A DNA stretch of 64,000 bases, taken from positions 186,001 through 250,000 of the forward strand of contig CAVQNH010000006.1 of NCBI GenBank assembly GCA_963713815.1, given 5' to 3'. Positions 36,834-46,291 of this stretch are shown here, piece after piece. Position 1 is the stretch's first letter, and each line of letters opens with the position of its first letter. Under the pieces are notes generated by a model. It was not told the origin of the DNA. It searched no databases and worked only from the letters and a program-made list of their open reading frames with translations. The position numbers and the translations under genes were made by a program. The stretch comes from RYN-230 sp963713815 (GTDB lineage Bacteria > Actinomycetota > Actinomycetes > Streptosporangiales > Streptosporangiaceae).

Positions 36834-37995
36834 TCAGCGCTCGTAGGGCACGAACTGGCGGCCGAACAGCTCGCGCGCGATGATGATCTTCTGGATCTGG
36901 GCGGTACCGTCGGCGATCTCCACCGCCAGCACGTCCCGCAGCCGCTGCTCCAGCGGGAACTCGGCCGAGTAGCCGACGTTGCCGTGCAGCAGCAGGCAGT
37001 CCCGGATCGCCTGGCTGGCGTGAAGCGGGCCGTACCACTTGGTCATGGCGGCCAGTGCGGTGTGCGGCTGGCCGGCCGTCCGGTGCCACAGGGCGGAGTA
37101 GCACAGCAGCCGCGCCGCTTCCAGGTGGGTCGCGTGCTCGGCCAGCGGGAACGACACGCCCTCGAACCGGGCCAGCGGCGACCCGAACGCCTGCCGGTCG
37201 CTGACGTAACCGGCCGTCTCGTCCACCGTGGCCTGGGCGCAGCCGATGGCGGTCAGCGCGAGCAGCGGCCGGGTGAAGTCGAACCCGCCGAGCACGCTGC
37301 GGAAGGCCGCTCCCTCGGCGCCGAGCAGGGCGCTGGCCGGCACTCCGACCTGGTCGAGGTGCAGCAGGCCGCGGCCCATCGGCGTCCAGCCGGTGTCCCG
37401 GAGCGGGGATTTAGTGATCCCGGCGGCGTCCAGCGGGACCAGGAACGCCGAGGGGCCCACCGTCTCCCCGTCGCGCACGGTCCGGGCGATCACGATGATC
37501 GCCCCGCCGTGGCTGAGCATGGTGACCGAAGCCTTGTCGCCGCTGATCAGGTAGCCGTCCGGGGTCGCGGTGGCGGTGGTCGCGATCGCGGTGACATCCG
37601 AGCCGCAGCCCGGCTCGGTCAGCCCCAGGCACACGTACGCGTCGCCCTCGACCAGCGGCCGCAGCCAGGCCTCCCGGACCTGATCAGGGCCGTGCCGGGC
37701 GATGAGCGCGGTCATCAGCAGCACCGGGATGGCCGCGTTGGCCAGGTTGAAGTCCGCGTAGGCGAGTTCCTCCACGGCCAGGCCCGCAGCGACGAAATCC
37801 TCGTCCGGGCAGCGGGTTGAACTCCTCGCCGGCCAGCAGCCCGAACACGCCCAGCCCGGCGATCTCCCGGTGGGCGTCCCAGGGGAACTGGTCCGACTTG
37901 GCCCGCTCCAGGTAGCCGGGCGCCAGCTTGGCCCGGGCGAACCCGCGCACGCTGTCCCGGATCGCGGCCTGGTCCTCGCTGAGCCCGAAGTGCAC
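36834..37995 (-). CDS. Acyl-CoA dehydrogenase, one frame break
   Basis: ATG at 37995 (MHFGLSEDQAAIRDSVRGFA). One extra G near 37808 shifts the frame; DEDFVAAGLAVEELAYADFN continues to the stop at 36834 (about 386 aa). FAD-binding features: CLGLTEPGCGSDVTAIAT and SGDKASVTMLSHG. The C-terminal catalytic stretch reads HGNVGYSAEFPLEQRLRDV then IADGTAQIQK, so the position normally glutamate (EGT) is aspartate. It likely introduces the alpha-beta double bond in an acyl-CoA made by the neighbouring ligase. Confidence 0.82.
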
Positions 37996-38158
37996 GACTG
38001 GTCCTCCCAGCGGCGGCGGCGACGGCGCGCATCTCCCCGGGCAGCTGGCCTCCGGGGACCGGCGCCCGCTAACATTAGACGCGTAAGGGAAGTATGTATC
38101 CGTTAATGTAGAAGGTCAAGGTGGGCCGCGAGGCCCCCGCCGGTTCAGGGAGGGACAC

Positions 38159-39007
38159 GTGAATGGTGCCGGCTCGATCCCGGCCTCGGTCGTCACGACC
38201 CCGCTCGGCCGGCCCGAGGCGCTGTTCCGGGTCGGCGGCGCCGAGCAGGACGGCCAGGGGGTCCGGGCCCAGATGCGCACCGGCCCCTGGATGCGCGGCC
38301 GGGACTCGGGGACCTGCGCCGGGTCGCTCGGCGTGTTCCTCGACGACCTGCTGGGCAACGCCCTGCTCGCGGGACGCCCGGAGGACTACTGGCCGGTCAG
38401 CACGGAACTGTCCATCGACCTCGCGGCACCCGTGCCCGCCGACGGCTCGGTGCTCACCGGGCGGGGCTGGCCGGTCAGCCTCGAACCGGGCGGCGGACTC
38501 AGCCAGGGGACCGTCACCGGCAGTTCGGGCGCGCTGATCGCCACGGCTACCACCCGGGAGCGCTTCCTGCCCGCCCCGCGGGCCCTGCTCACCGGATCCG
38601 GACCGGACGGCGGGCCGGCCGCCCTGGATGATGCGGCCGGGCCGCAGTCCACCATGGCCCTGCTGGGCGCCGTGGCCCGCCGCGAGAACGGCGCAGTGAT
38701 CATGACCGTGCCGGGCTCGGGCGACTTCGCGAACCCGATGGGCAACACGCACGGCGGCATCCTGCTGTGCGCCGCCGAGATCGCCGGGTCCCTGGCCCTG
38801 CACGCCGAGGCCAGCCCGCTGCAGACCTCGTCCATCCGGGTCGTGTACGCGCGGTCCGTGCCGGTCACCGACACCATCACCTACACCGCCGAGGTGCTGC
38901 ACCGCGGCCGGACCCTGGGCGCGGCGCAGGTCACCGCCCGCGGGGCCAGCGGCAAGACGTGCGCGCTGGCCATGATCACCGCGCACGACCAGGCTCTCGT
39001 CCGCTGA
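38159..39007 (+). CDS. PaaI-like double-hotdog acyl-CoA thioesterase
   Basis: 282 aa, GTG at 38159 with GGGAGGG upstream. Two hotdog-like halves; the second has the thioesterase motif FANPMGNTHGGILLCAAEIAGSLAL and the strand VYARSVPVTDTITYTAEVLHRGR. PaaI-type enzymes hydrolyse dead-end acyl-CoAs and recycle CoA. Divergent from the acyl-CoA dehydrogenase across 163 bp that holds an AT-rich patch with ACATTA/TAATGT inverted words. Confidence 0.75.
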   Translation: MNGAGSIPASVVTTPLGRPEALFRVGGAEQDGQGVRAQMRTGPWMRGRDSGTCAGSLGVFLDDLLGNALLAGRPEDYWPVSTELSIDLAAPVPADGSVLTGRGWPVSLEPGGGLSQGTVTGSSGALIATATTRERFLPAPRALLTGSGPDGGPAALDDAAGPQSTMALLGAVARRENGAVIMTVPGSGDFANPMGNTHGGILLCAAEIAGSLALHAEASPLQTSSIRVVYARSVPVTDTITYTAEVLHRGRTLGAAQVTARGASGKTCALAMITAHDQALVR

Positions 39008-39136
39008 CCGGGGCCGCCTCGCCGCCCCGCGCCGCGCATGGCCGGGGTCACAAATTCTCCGCAACGAAGACCGTCACCCCCCGGTCCCCAGCCCAGGTCG
39101 CGCACTCGCGGCATCGTTGACACCGGGCGCGATCAG

Positions 39137-39154
39137 GTCAACACTTATGTTGAT
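39137..39154. promoter_or_regulatory. Shared 18-bp operator, copy 1
   Basis: GTCAACACTTATGTTGAT, the most divergent right arm of the set (consensus GTCAAC-N6-GTTGAC), about 95 bp upstream of the ligase start at 39248. Confidence 0.65.
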
Positions 39155-39247
39155 TATCCTGGCCGGGCGGCAACTGCCCGCGGGATGTCTCTCCGGGGGC
39201 CCTGAGTGCCGGCCGGGGCCGGTGCCGATGACGGACTGGAGACGCCA

Positions 39248-40951
39248 GTGACCAACGACGGCCGACTGTCGAGCGCGTACCGTCCCGCCGACCATCCCGG
39301 GGGCCTCCATCCCGGGGCGATCCTTCCCGGGGGCCAGGCCGGGGAGTCCATCGGCGCGCTGTTCACCCGGGTGGTCGCGGAGGTCCCGGACCGTGACGCG
39401 CTGGTGGCCGGGGTCGCCGACCCGGCGGGGCGCCGCCGGTGGACCTACCGTGAGCTGGCCGCCGAGGCCGACCGGGCGGCCCGGGCGCTGCTCACCCGGT
39501 TCGAGCCGGGCCAGCACGTCGCCGTGTGGTCGGTCAACCGGCCGGAATGGGTCGTGCTCCAGCTCGGTGCGGCCCTGGCCGGGCTGGTCCTGGTGACCGT
39601 CAACCCGGCGCTGCGCCGCGGTGAGCTGGCCTATGTGCTGCGCCAGTCCCGGTCCGCCGGGGTGTTCTACAGCGAGGAGCAGATGGGTCAGCGCGGCAGC
39701 GAGATCATCGACGGGCTGCGCGGCGACCTGCCGGGGCTGCGCGAGGCGGTCGGTTTCGGCGGCTGGGAGGAGTTCCTGGCCGGCGGCCCGGCCGGTACCG
39801 CGCGGCCTGGTGCGGCATGGCCTGGTGCGGTACCGCCAGGTGCCGCGCTGCCGGAGGTGCGGCCGGGGGACACGGCCCAGATCCAGTACACCTCCGGGAC
39901 CACCGGCGACCCCAAGGGCTGCATGCTGCACCATCACGGCGCGATCCACTCGGCCCGCGGCGCGGCCATGCACTGCGGCATGCCCGACGGCGGGGTCTAC
40001 GTCAACCCGATGCCCCTGTTCCATGTGGGCAGCTGCGTGCACGGCGTGCTGGGCGCGCTCGCACTGCGCGGCACGCACGTGCTGATGCCCGGCTTCAACC
40101 CCGCGCTGCTCCTGGAGCTGATCGAGGCGGAGCGGGCCAGCATGACGCTCGTCGTGCCCACCATGCTGTCCATGCTGGTCGAGCACCCGGACGCGGCGGC
40201 CCGCGACCTGAGCAGCCTGTCGTCGTTCCTGATCGGCGGGTCGGCCTGCTCGGCCGCGCTGTCCCGGCGGACCACCGAGGTCACCGGGACCCCGGTGGTG
40301 ATCGGCTTCGGCCAGACCGAGGCGTTCGGCGTGGTTACCCAGACCCTGCTGACCGACACCATGGCGGACCAGACCACCACGATCGGCCAGCCGGTCGCCG
40401 ACATGGAGGGGCGCATCGCGGACCTGGCCACGAACGAGACGGTCCCGGTGGACACCCAGGGCGAGATCTGCGTACGCGGCCCGCAGACCATGACCGGCTA
40501 CTACGACATGCCCGAGGCGACCGCCGCCGCGATCGACGCTGAGGGCTGGCTGCATACCGGCGACCTGGGCGAGATGGACGCCCGCGGCTACCTCAAGGTC
40601 ACCGGCCGGCTCAAGGACATGATCATCCGCGGCGGGGAGAACGTGTACCCGCGGGAGATCGAGGAGGTCATCGCCGACCATCCCGCGGTGGCCGGGATCC
40701 AGGTCATCGGCATCGACGACGACACGTGGGGTGAGCAGGTCGGGGCGGTCGTGGTGCTGCGGCCCGGCCAGGAGGCCGGCCCCGCCGAGATCTTCGGCTG
40801 GGCCCGGGACCGGCTCGCCCCCTACAAGCGGCCCCGCAAGTGGTACGTGGTGAGCGAGTTCCCGATGACGGCCAGCGGCAAGGTCCAGAAGTTCGTGCTC
40901 CGCCAGGACATCCACAAGGGTGAGCTGAGCCCGGCCTGGGAGTACGAGTGA
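39248..40951 (+). CDS. Acyl-CoA ligase (AMP-binding)
   Basis: 567 aa from the GTG at 39248 (TGGAGACGCCA upstream); an in-frame GTG at 39206 is weaker. Motifs YTSGTTGDPKGCMLHH, GQTEAFGVVTQTLL, LHTGDLGEMDARGYLKVTGR, GGENVYPREIEEV and TASGKVQKFVLRQ are present. Highly similar throughout to the ligase at 28903, pointing to duplication. First gene of a five-gene run (ligase, P450, luciferase-like monooxygenase, CoA-transferase, ligase) under operator copy 1. Confidence 0.9.
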   Translation: MTNDGRLSSAYRPADHPGGLHPGAILPGGQAGESIGALFTRVVAEVPDRDALVAGVADPAGRRRWTYRELAAEADRAARALLTRFEPGQHVAVWSVNRPEWVVLQLGAALAGLVLVTVNPALRRGELAYVLRQSRSAGVFYSEEQMGQRGSEIIDGLRGDLPGLREAVGFGGWEEFLAGGPAGTARPGAAWPGAVPPGAALPEVRPGDTAQIQYTSGTTGDPKGCMLHHHGAIHSARGAAMHCGMPDGGVYVNPMPLFHVGSCVHGVLGALALRGTHVLMPGFNPALLLELIEAERASMTLVVPTMLSMLVEHPDAAARDLSSLSSFLIGGSACSAALSRRTTEVTGTPVVIGFGQTEAFGVVTQTLLTDTMADQTTTIGQPVADMEGRIADLATNETVPVDTQGEICVRGPQTMTGYYDMPEATAAAIDAEGWLHTGDLGEMDARGYLKVTGRLKDMIIRGGENVYPREIEEVIADHPAVAGIQVIGIDDDTWGEQVGAVVVLRPGQEAGPAEIFGWARDRLAPYKRPRKWYVVSEFPMTASGKVQKFVLRQDIHKGELSPAWEYE

Positions 40952-42202
40952 GCCAGGAGCCGGTGAGCGGCGCCGCGCAGCCGGAGGACACGGGGTTCGA
41001 CGACTACGACATCTTCTCGGCGGAGCTGCGCAACTGCCCGCACCAGCGGTGGGCCCGGATGCAGCAGGAATGCCCGGTCGCGCACAGCGACCGCTTCGGC
41101 GGCTCGTGGCTGGTCACCCGCTTCGGCGACATCAAGGCCATGACCCGCGATCCGGAGCTGTACTCGTCGCGGGTGTCCGACGTCGGCGGCCCGATGCCCG
41201 AGCCCGGCAAGAGCGGCCTGTTCCTGCCGCCCATCACCTCCGACCCCCCCGAGCACGCCGGGCACCGCGGGGTGCTGCTGCCGTTCCTGGTGCCGGCCAA
41301 GGTGGCCCGCCTGGAGCCGTTCATCCGGGAGAAGGCCGCGGCCCTGGCCCGGGCACTGGCCGGGGAAGGCGGCGGGGACGCGGCCACCGGGTTCGCCCAG
41401 CAGCTGGCCATCTCGGTCCTCACCCGGCTGCTCGACGTCCCGGCGGAGATGGCCCCCCGGTTCATCGAGTGGACCGTGCGGCTGCTCCGGGTCGGCCCGC
41501 TGGACCAGGCGGCCCGGGCCACGGTGGTCAGCGAGATGATCGGCTACTTCGACGGGCTGCTGCAGGAGCGGGCCGCGGCCGATCAGGGCGCAGACGGCGC
41601 CCCGGACCTGATCACCTACCTGACCCGGCCCGGGGACGACGGCCAGCCGCTGAGCCGCAAGCAGCAGATCGGCAGCGCCCTCGTGATCATGATCGCCGGG
41701 GCCGACACCACCTGGAGCGCGCTGTCGGCCAGCCTGCTGCACCTGGGCACGCATCCGGAGGACCGGCGGCGGCTGCGCGAGGAACCGAAGCTGATGTCCA
41801 CCGCGATCGAGGAACTGCTGCGCGCTTACGCGCCGGTCATGCTGGCCCGGGTCTCGACCCAGGACGCTGACCTGCACGGGCGGCACATCCCGGCCGGGGA
41901 GCGGATGCTGTTCCCGCTGGCGGCGGCCAACCGCGACCCTGCGGTGTTCGAGGACCCGGACCAGGTCAGGCTGGACCGGCGCCGCAACGCCCACCTGACC
42001 TTCGGCTCAGGCGCACACCGCTGCCTGGGCTCGCCGCTGGCCCGGCTGGAGATGCGGGTGGCGCTGGAGGAGTGGCTGGCGGTCATGCCCGAGTTCGAGG
42101 TCATCGACCCGCAGTCGATCGAGTGGACCGGCGGCACAGTACGCGGCCCCGAGACGGTCCCGTTCCGCGTCCTCCCGTCCCCGCTCTTCCTTTCAACACT
42201 AG
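40948..42202 (+). CDS. Cytochrome P450 (second copy), 3' end uncertain
   Basis: The GTG at 40948 overlaps the ligase stop (GTGA). I-helix AGADTTWSALSA, K-helix EELLRAY, heme loop FGSGAHRCLGSPLA. Family similarity to the first P450 ends near 42175 (RGPETVPFRVLP). As read, no stop follows and the frame runs through an operator and promoter into the next gene, giving 755 codons. With a single inserted base removed the stop would be TAG at 42200-42202, the end given here. A true P450-monooxygenase fusion is the less likely alternative. Confidence 0.85.
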
Positions 42203-42234
42203 CGTTGACGACGCGGGCCGGGCGGGGTTACGGT
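42192..42234 (+). promoter_or_regulatory. Operator copy 2 overlapping a -35/-10 promoter
   Basis: Operator at 42192-42209 (TTCAACACTAGCGTTGAC). Its right arm is the -35 TTGACG (42205-42210); after a 17-base spacer comes TTACGG (42228-42233), placing the transcript start next to the GTG at 42241. A repressor bound here would block RNA polymerase. Confidence 0.7.
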
Positions 42235-42240
42235 GCACAG

Positions 42241-43215
42241 GTGGCCGAAGCTGACCCTCATCACCGCGGCGTGCCCGTGCAGTTCGGCGTGCTGCTCTCG
42301 GTGATCGACGACGGCATCGGCGACGCCTGCCGCCGGATCGAGGCCCAGGGCTGGGACTTCCTCACCACCGGGGAGCACGTCAGCTTCAACATCCCGATCG
42401 CGAACGCGTTCATCAGCCTGGCCGCCGCGGCCACCGCGACGTCCACGATCGAGCTGATGAGCTCGGTCACCCTGCTGCCGCTGTACCCGGCGGTGCTGGC
42501 CGCGAAGCTCGGCGCCGCGCTCGACAACGTCAGCGGCGGCCGCTTCGTGCTGGGCGCCGGGGTCGGCGGGGAGAACCCGGCCGAGTTCGAGGCCTGCGGG
42601 GTCCCGCCCGCGGAGCGCGGCCCGCGCACCGACGAGGCCCTGGAGATCATCCGCCTGCTCTGGACCCACGACCGGGTCACGTACGCCGGGAAGTACGCCA
42701 CGCTGGACAACGTGTCGATCGCGCCGCGGCCGGTCCGGGCGCCGCGCCCGCCGATCTGGGTCGCCGGGCGCAAGGAGGTGGCCATGCGCCGCGCGGCCCG
42801 CTACGCCGACGGCTGGCTGCCCTACATGTACTCCCCGGACATGCTGGCCCGCTCGCTCGAGGTGATCGCGGCGGAGCGGGACGGCCAGCCGCCCATCGAG
42901 GGCGGCGTCTACCTGTGGTCCTGCGTGCACGAGGACCCGGCGGTGGCCACCGGCTACGCGATGCAGGTCCTGGCCCAGACCTACCGGCAGGACTTCACCA
43001 CCATGGCCGGCAAGTACCTGGCCGTCGGCGACGTGGACTACTGCACCGGCCGGGTGCTGGACTACATCCGGGCCGGCGCCACCCGGGTGATCTTCTCCAG
43101 CGCCTGCCCCGGCTCCTACGTGGACCGGCACCTGGAGCTGCTCGCCACCCAGGTCGTCCCGGCCGTGCGGGCGGAACTGGCCGCCCGGCCGGGCACCGGA
43201 GGCGGGCATGCCTGA
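42241..43215 (+). CDS. LLM-class (luciferase-like) F420- or flavin-dependent oxidoreductase
   Basis: 324 aa from the GTG at 42241, probably leaderless. TIM-barrel motifs: IEAQGWDFLTTGEHVSFN, SSVTLLPLYPAVLAAKLGAALDNVSGGRFVLGAGVG, and PIWVAGRKEVAMRRAARYADGW. This resembles actinomycete F420-dependent enzymes of the LLM superfamily. It may reduce or oxidise a CoA-bound or cyclic intermediate. Read in the same frame as the upstream P450 without a stop, but it has its own operator and promoter. Confidence 0.85.
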   Translation: MAEADPHHRGVPVQFGVLLSVIDDGIGDACRRIEAQGWDFLTTGEHVSFNIPIANAFISLAAAATATSTIELMSSVTLLPLYPAVLAAKLGAALDNVSGGRFVLGAGVGGENPAEFEACGVPPAERGPRTDEALEIIRLLWTHDRVTYAGKYATLDNVSIAPRPVRAPRPPIWVAGRKEVAMRRAARYADGWLPYMYSPDMLARSLEVIAAERDGQPPIEGGVYLWSCVHEDPAVATGYAMQVLAQTYRQDFTTMAGKYLAVGDVDYCTGRVLDYIRAGATRVIFSSACPGSYVDRHLELLATQVVPAVRAELAARPGTGGGHA

Positions 43216-44410
43216 GCAGCCGCCCGGGACGCCACCCGCGCCGGCGCCGGGACCGCTTGACGGCCTGACCGTGCTGGACTTCTCCACGATGATGGCCGGC
43301 CCGCACTGCACCCGGATGATGGCCGACCTCGGTGCCACGGTCATCAAGGTCGAGTCCCCCGACGGGGACCACATGCGCAAGCTCCGCCCGCGCAAGTCCG
43401 GGTCCAGCCGCTTCTTCGGCCAGCTCAACGTGGGCAAGCGCAGCGTGACCCTGGACCTGTCGGCCGCAGAGGGCCAGCAGGCGGCCCTGGCGCTGGTCGC
43501 CCGGGCCGACATCGTGCTGGAGAGCTGGCGGCCCGGCGTGGCGGGCCGGCTCGGCCTGACCTACGAGGCCTGCCGCGCGGTCCGCGAGGACGTCATCTAC
43601 TGCTCGATCTCCGGCTGGGGCCAGGCCGGGCCGAACGCCCGGCGGGCCGCCTTCGCGCCCGTGGTGCACGCGGCCTCCGGGTTCGACATGGCCAACCTCT
43701 TCTACCAGCCGCCCGGCAGCATTCCCCCGGTCACCGGCGTGTTCGTCGGCGACATCCTCGGCGGCACCATGGCCTTCGGCGCGATCCTGGCCGGCGTGCG
43801 CAAGCGGGACGCCACCGGCGCGGGCTCGCGCATCGACCTGTCGCTGGTGGAGGCGATGCTGTCCATGCCGGTCTACGAGTTCCAGGCCGAGCTGGCTGAG
43901 CTGCGTGAGATGCGGCCGAGCCACCGGCCGGTGCCCACCGCCGACGGCTTCATCGTCCTGACCATCGTCAGCGACCTGAACTGGCGCGCGGTCGCCCGCG
44001 CGCTCGGCCAGCCCGGGCTGGGCACCGATCCGCGGTTCGCCGACGTGAAGGCGCGCACCCTGCACTGGGACGAGCTGCACCAGCTGGTCTGCGACTGGGC
44101 GGCCAGCCGCACGGCCGAGCAGGCCGAGGCCGAGATGCTCGCCGCCGGGGTCCCCGCCGCCCGCTACCAGACCATGGCCTCGCTGCTGGAGGATGAGCAC
44201 CTGCGCACCCGGGGGGTGTTCCGGACCGTGGCCGACCCGGCCGGGGAGTTCACGGTGACCGCCACGCCGTTCCGTTTCGACGACGTGATCACCCCGCCGG
44301 ACGGCTCGGCGGTGCCCGCGCTCGGCGCCGACACCGACGCCGTGCTCAAGGAGGCCGGCCACTCCGCCACACCCGGTCAGCCGGGCCATCCGGAAGGCGG
44401 CCCGGCATGA
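43208..44410 (+). CDS. Family III CoA-transferase
   Basis: 400 aa; ATG at 43208 overlaps the preceding gene by 8 bases. Motifs: LTVLDFSTMMAGPHCTRMMADLGATVIKVE and a catalytic aspartate region TGVFVGDILGGTMAFGAI, with SRIDLSLVEAMLSM. Moves CoA between organic acids (formyl-CoA-transferase/CaiB-BaiF fold). Coupled by ATGA to the following ligase. Confidence 0.88.
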   Translation: MPEQPPGTPPAPAPGPLDGLTVLDFSTMMAGPHCTRMMADLGATVIKVESPDGDHMRKLRPRKSGSSRFFGQLNVGKRSVTLDLSAAEGQQAALALVARADIVLESWRPGVAGRLGLTYEACRAVREDVIYCSISGWGQAGPNARRAAFAPVVHAASGFDMANLFYQPPGSIPPVTGVFVGDILGGTMAFGAILAGVRKRDATGAGSRIDLSLVEAMLSMPVYEFQAELAELREMRPSHRPVPTADGFIVLTIVSDLNWRAVARALGQPGLGTDPRFADVKARTLHWDELHQLVCDWAASRTAEQAEAEMLAAGVPAARYQTMASLLEDEHLRTRGVFRTVADPAGEFTVTATPFRFDDVITPPDGSAVPALGADTDAVLKEAGHSATPGQPGHPEGGPA

Positions 44411-46056
44411 CCGGCTGGAACATCGCCGACGTCCTGGAGGTCGTCGCGGCTCAGGTCCCCGGCTCGCCCGCGGTCATCCAGGGCGGCCGGGTCGTCACCT
44501 GGCGGGAGCTCGATCAGCGGGCCGGCCGGGTGGCCGCCTGCCTGCTCACCGCCGGGCTGCCCCGCCACAGCAGCGTGGCCCAGTACCTCCGCAACAGCCC
44601 CGAGTACATCGAGTCGCTCTACGCGTGCCTGAAGGCGTCGCTGGTGCCGGTCAACACCAACTACCGCTACGGCAGCGACGAGCTCGTCTACCTGTGGGAC
44701 AACGCCGACGTCCGCGCCGTGGTGTTCCACGGCGAGTTCTCCGCCCAGATCGAGCTGATCCGCGGCCGCCTGCCGGAGATCCGCAGCTGGCTCTGGGTCA
44801 ACGACGGCACCGGGCCGTGCCCCGGCTGGGCGGTCAGCTACGAGGAGGCGGCCACGGGGACCGGGGAGGGCCCGGGCCCACGCCTGCCGCCCGGCCCGGA
44901 CCAGGAGGAACGCCAGGAGCGCAGCGGTGACGACCTCCTGCTGCTGTACACCGGCGGCACCACCGGCATGCCCAAGGGCGTGATGTGGCGCCAGGACGAC
45001 CTGTTCATCCTGCTCGGGAACGCGGCGCGCGGCGGTTACCCGGACGAGCCGGACCTGGAGTACGCGCGCTCCCGGGTGGCCCGCGAGGGCCGGCGGATGC
45101 TCCCGGCCGCGCCGCTCATGCACGGCGCCGGCTGCTTCAGCTGCATGCCGATCCTGGCCCGCGGCGGGGCGATCGTGCTGCTCGAAGGGCATTCGTTCGA
45201 CCCGGTCGAGTTCCTCGACACCGTGGACCGCAGGCAGGTGCACTCCGCGAGCTGGGTCGGTGACGCCTTCGCCCGGCCGGTGGCCGACGCGCTGGACGCC
45301 CATCCTGGCCGCTGGCACCTGTCCAGCCTCAAGACCATCACCTCCGGCGGGGTGGTGTTCACCGAGGCGACCAAGCGGCGGCTCCTCGCCCACGCGCCGC
45401 ATCTGCTCATCAACGACGTGTTCGGCGCCTCGGAGGCCATCACGGTCGGCTCCTCGCTGGTGACCAAGGACAACATCGCGGCCTCGGACGGGTCGTTCCG
45501 GCCCCGGCCCGGCATGCGGGTCATCGACGAGGCGGGCCAGGACGTCGTCCCCGGGTCGGGAGTGGCCGGCCTGATCGCGTTCTCCGGGCGGCAGCCGATC
45601 GGCTACTACAAGGACGAGCGGAAAACGGCCGAGGTGTTCCAGGAGATCGGCGGACGCCGGTACTCGGTGCCCGGCGACTGGGCCGTGGTCGCCGCGGACG
45701 GCACGGTGACCCTGCTCGGCCGCGGCTCGGCCTGCATCAACACCGGCGGCGAGAAGGTCTACCCGGACGAGGTGGAGAAGGTCATCGCCACCCTGCCCGG
45801 CGTGGCCGACGCCGTGGTGATCGGCGTCCCGCACGAGCGCTTCGGCCAGGCCGTGGTCGCGGTCGTCCAGACCACGCCGGGGCAGGTGCTCACCGCCGAC
45901 GCGGTTATTAACCATTGCAAGGCGCACCTGGCGGGTTACAAGGCGCCACGCGAAGTCATCTTCGTCACGTCCATAGGCCGCGGGCCCACGGGCAAGGTCG
46001 ATCTGAATACGTTGCGCAAGCGCGCCGTCGCCGAACTAGGTGCCCCTGCTAAGTAG
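44407..46056 (+). CDS. Acyl-CoA ligase (AMP-binding)
   Basis: 549 aa; ATG at 44407 in ATGA overlap. P-loop LYTGGTTGMPKGVMW, FGASEAITVGSSLV, VPGDWAVVAADGTVTLLGRGS, GGEKVYPDEVEKVI and the catalytic lysine in PTGKVDLNTLRK. This subgroup resembles FadD3/FadD17-like and other steroid/terpenoid acid ligases (inference from motif style). Last gene of the operon that begins at 39248. Confidence 0.88.
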   Translation: MTGWNIADVLEVVAAQVPGSPAVIQGGRVVTWRELDQRAGRVAACLLTAGLPRHSSVAQYLRNSPEYIESLYACLKASLVPVNTNYRYGSDELVYLWDNADVRAVVFHGEFSAQIELIRGRLPEIRSWLWVNDGTGPCPGWAVSYEEAATGTGEGPGPRLPPGPDQEERQERSGDDLLLLYTGGTTGMPKGVMWRQDDLFILLGNAARGGYPDEPDLEYARSRVAREGRRMLPAAPLMHGAGCFSCMPILARGGAIVLLEGHSFDPVEFLDTVDRRQVHSASWVGDAFARPVADALDAHPGRWHLSSLKTITSGGVVFTEATKRRLLAHAPHLLINDVFGASEAITVGSSLVTKDNIAASDGSFRPRPGMRVIDEAGQDVVPGSGVAGLIAFSGRQPIGYYKDERKTAEVFQEIGGRRYSVPGDWAVVAADGTVTLLGRGSACINTGGEKVYPDEVEKVIATLPGVADAVVIGVPHERFGQAVVAVVQTTPGQVLTADAVINHCKAHLAGYKAPREVIFVTSIGRGPTGKVDLNTLRKRAVAELGAPAK

Positions 46057-46164
46057 TTACCCACTAGTCAGTAACTGCGAATCCGGGATCGCCGTGACCG
46101 GCAATCCCCTTCTTCAGTCCGTGCCGTCACACATGCTCGAGTGTTTCCTATCTGTTACAAATTT

Positions 46165-46207
46165 TTCAACGAGGGTGTTGACGAGAATTCGGGAGCTGGG
46201 CTATGGT
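46165..46207 (+). promoter_or_regulatory. Operator copy 3 overlapping the importer promoter
   Basis: TTCAAC-GAGGGT-GTTGAC at 46165-46182 keeps both arms but has a divergent centre. TTGACG (46178-46183), an 17-18-base spacer and CTATGG/TATGGT (46201-46207) form the promoter of the ABC importer operon. Confidence 0.6.
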
Positions 46208-46291
46208 CCACATCACAGTCTGGAATAAGTGATGAGACAGCCTCCGTACTTTCTGCTGTCCCTGGGAACTCAACCACAGGCGGGAACCACG

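Noticed and set aside
34776..37820. Plus-strand ORF of 1014 codons
   Set aside because: It is antisense to well-supported ligase, dehydrogenase and PaaX genes; composition is Arg/Gly/His/Pro-rich with no domain, a normal artefact of very high G+C.
39074..40915. Minus-strand ORF of 613 codons
   Set aside because: Exact shadow of the ligase at 39248, with His/Gly/Arg-rich sequence and no motif.
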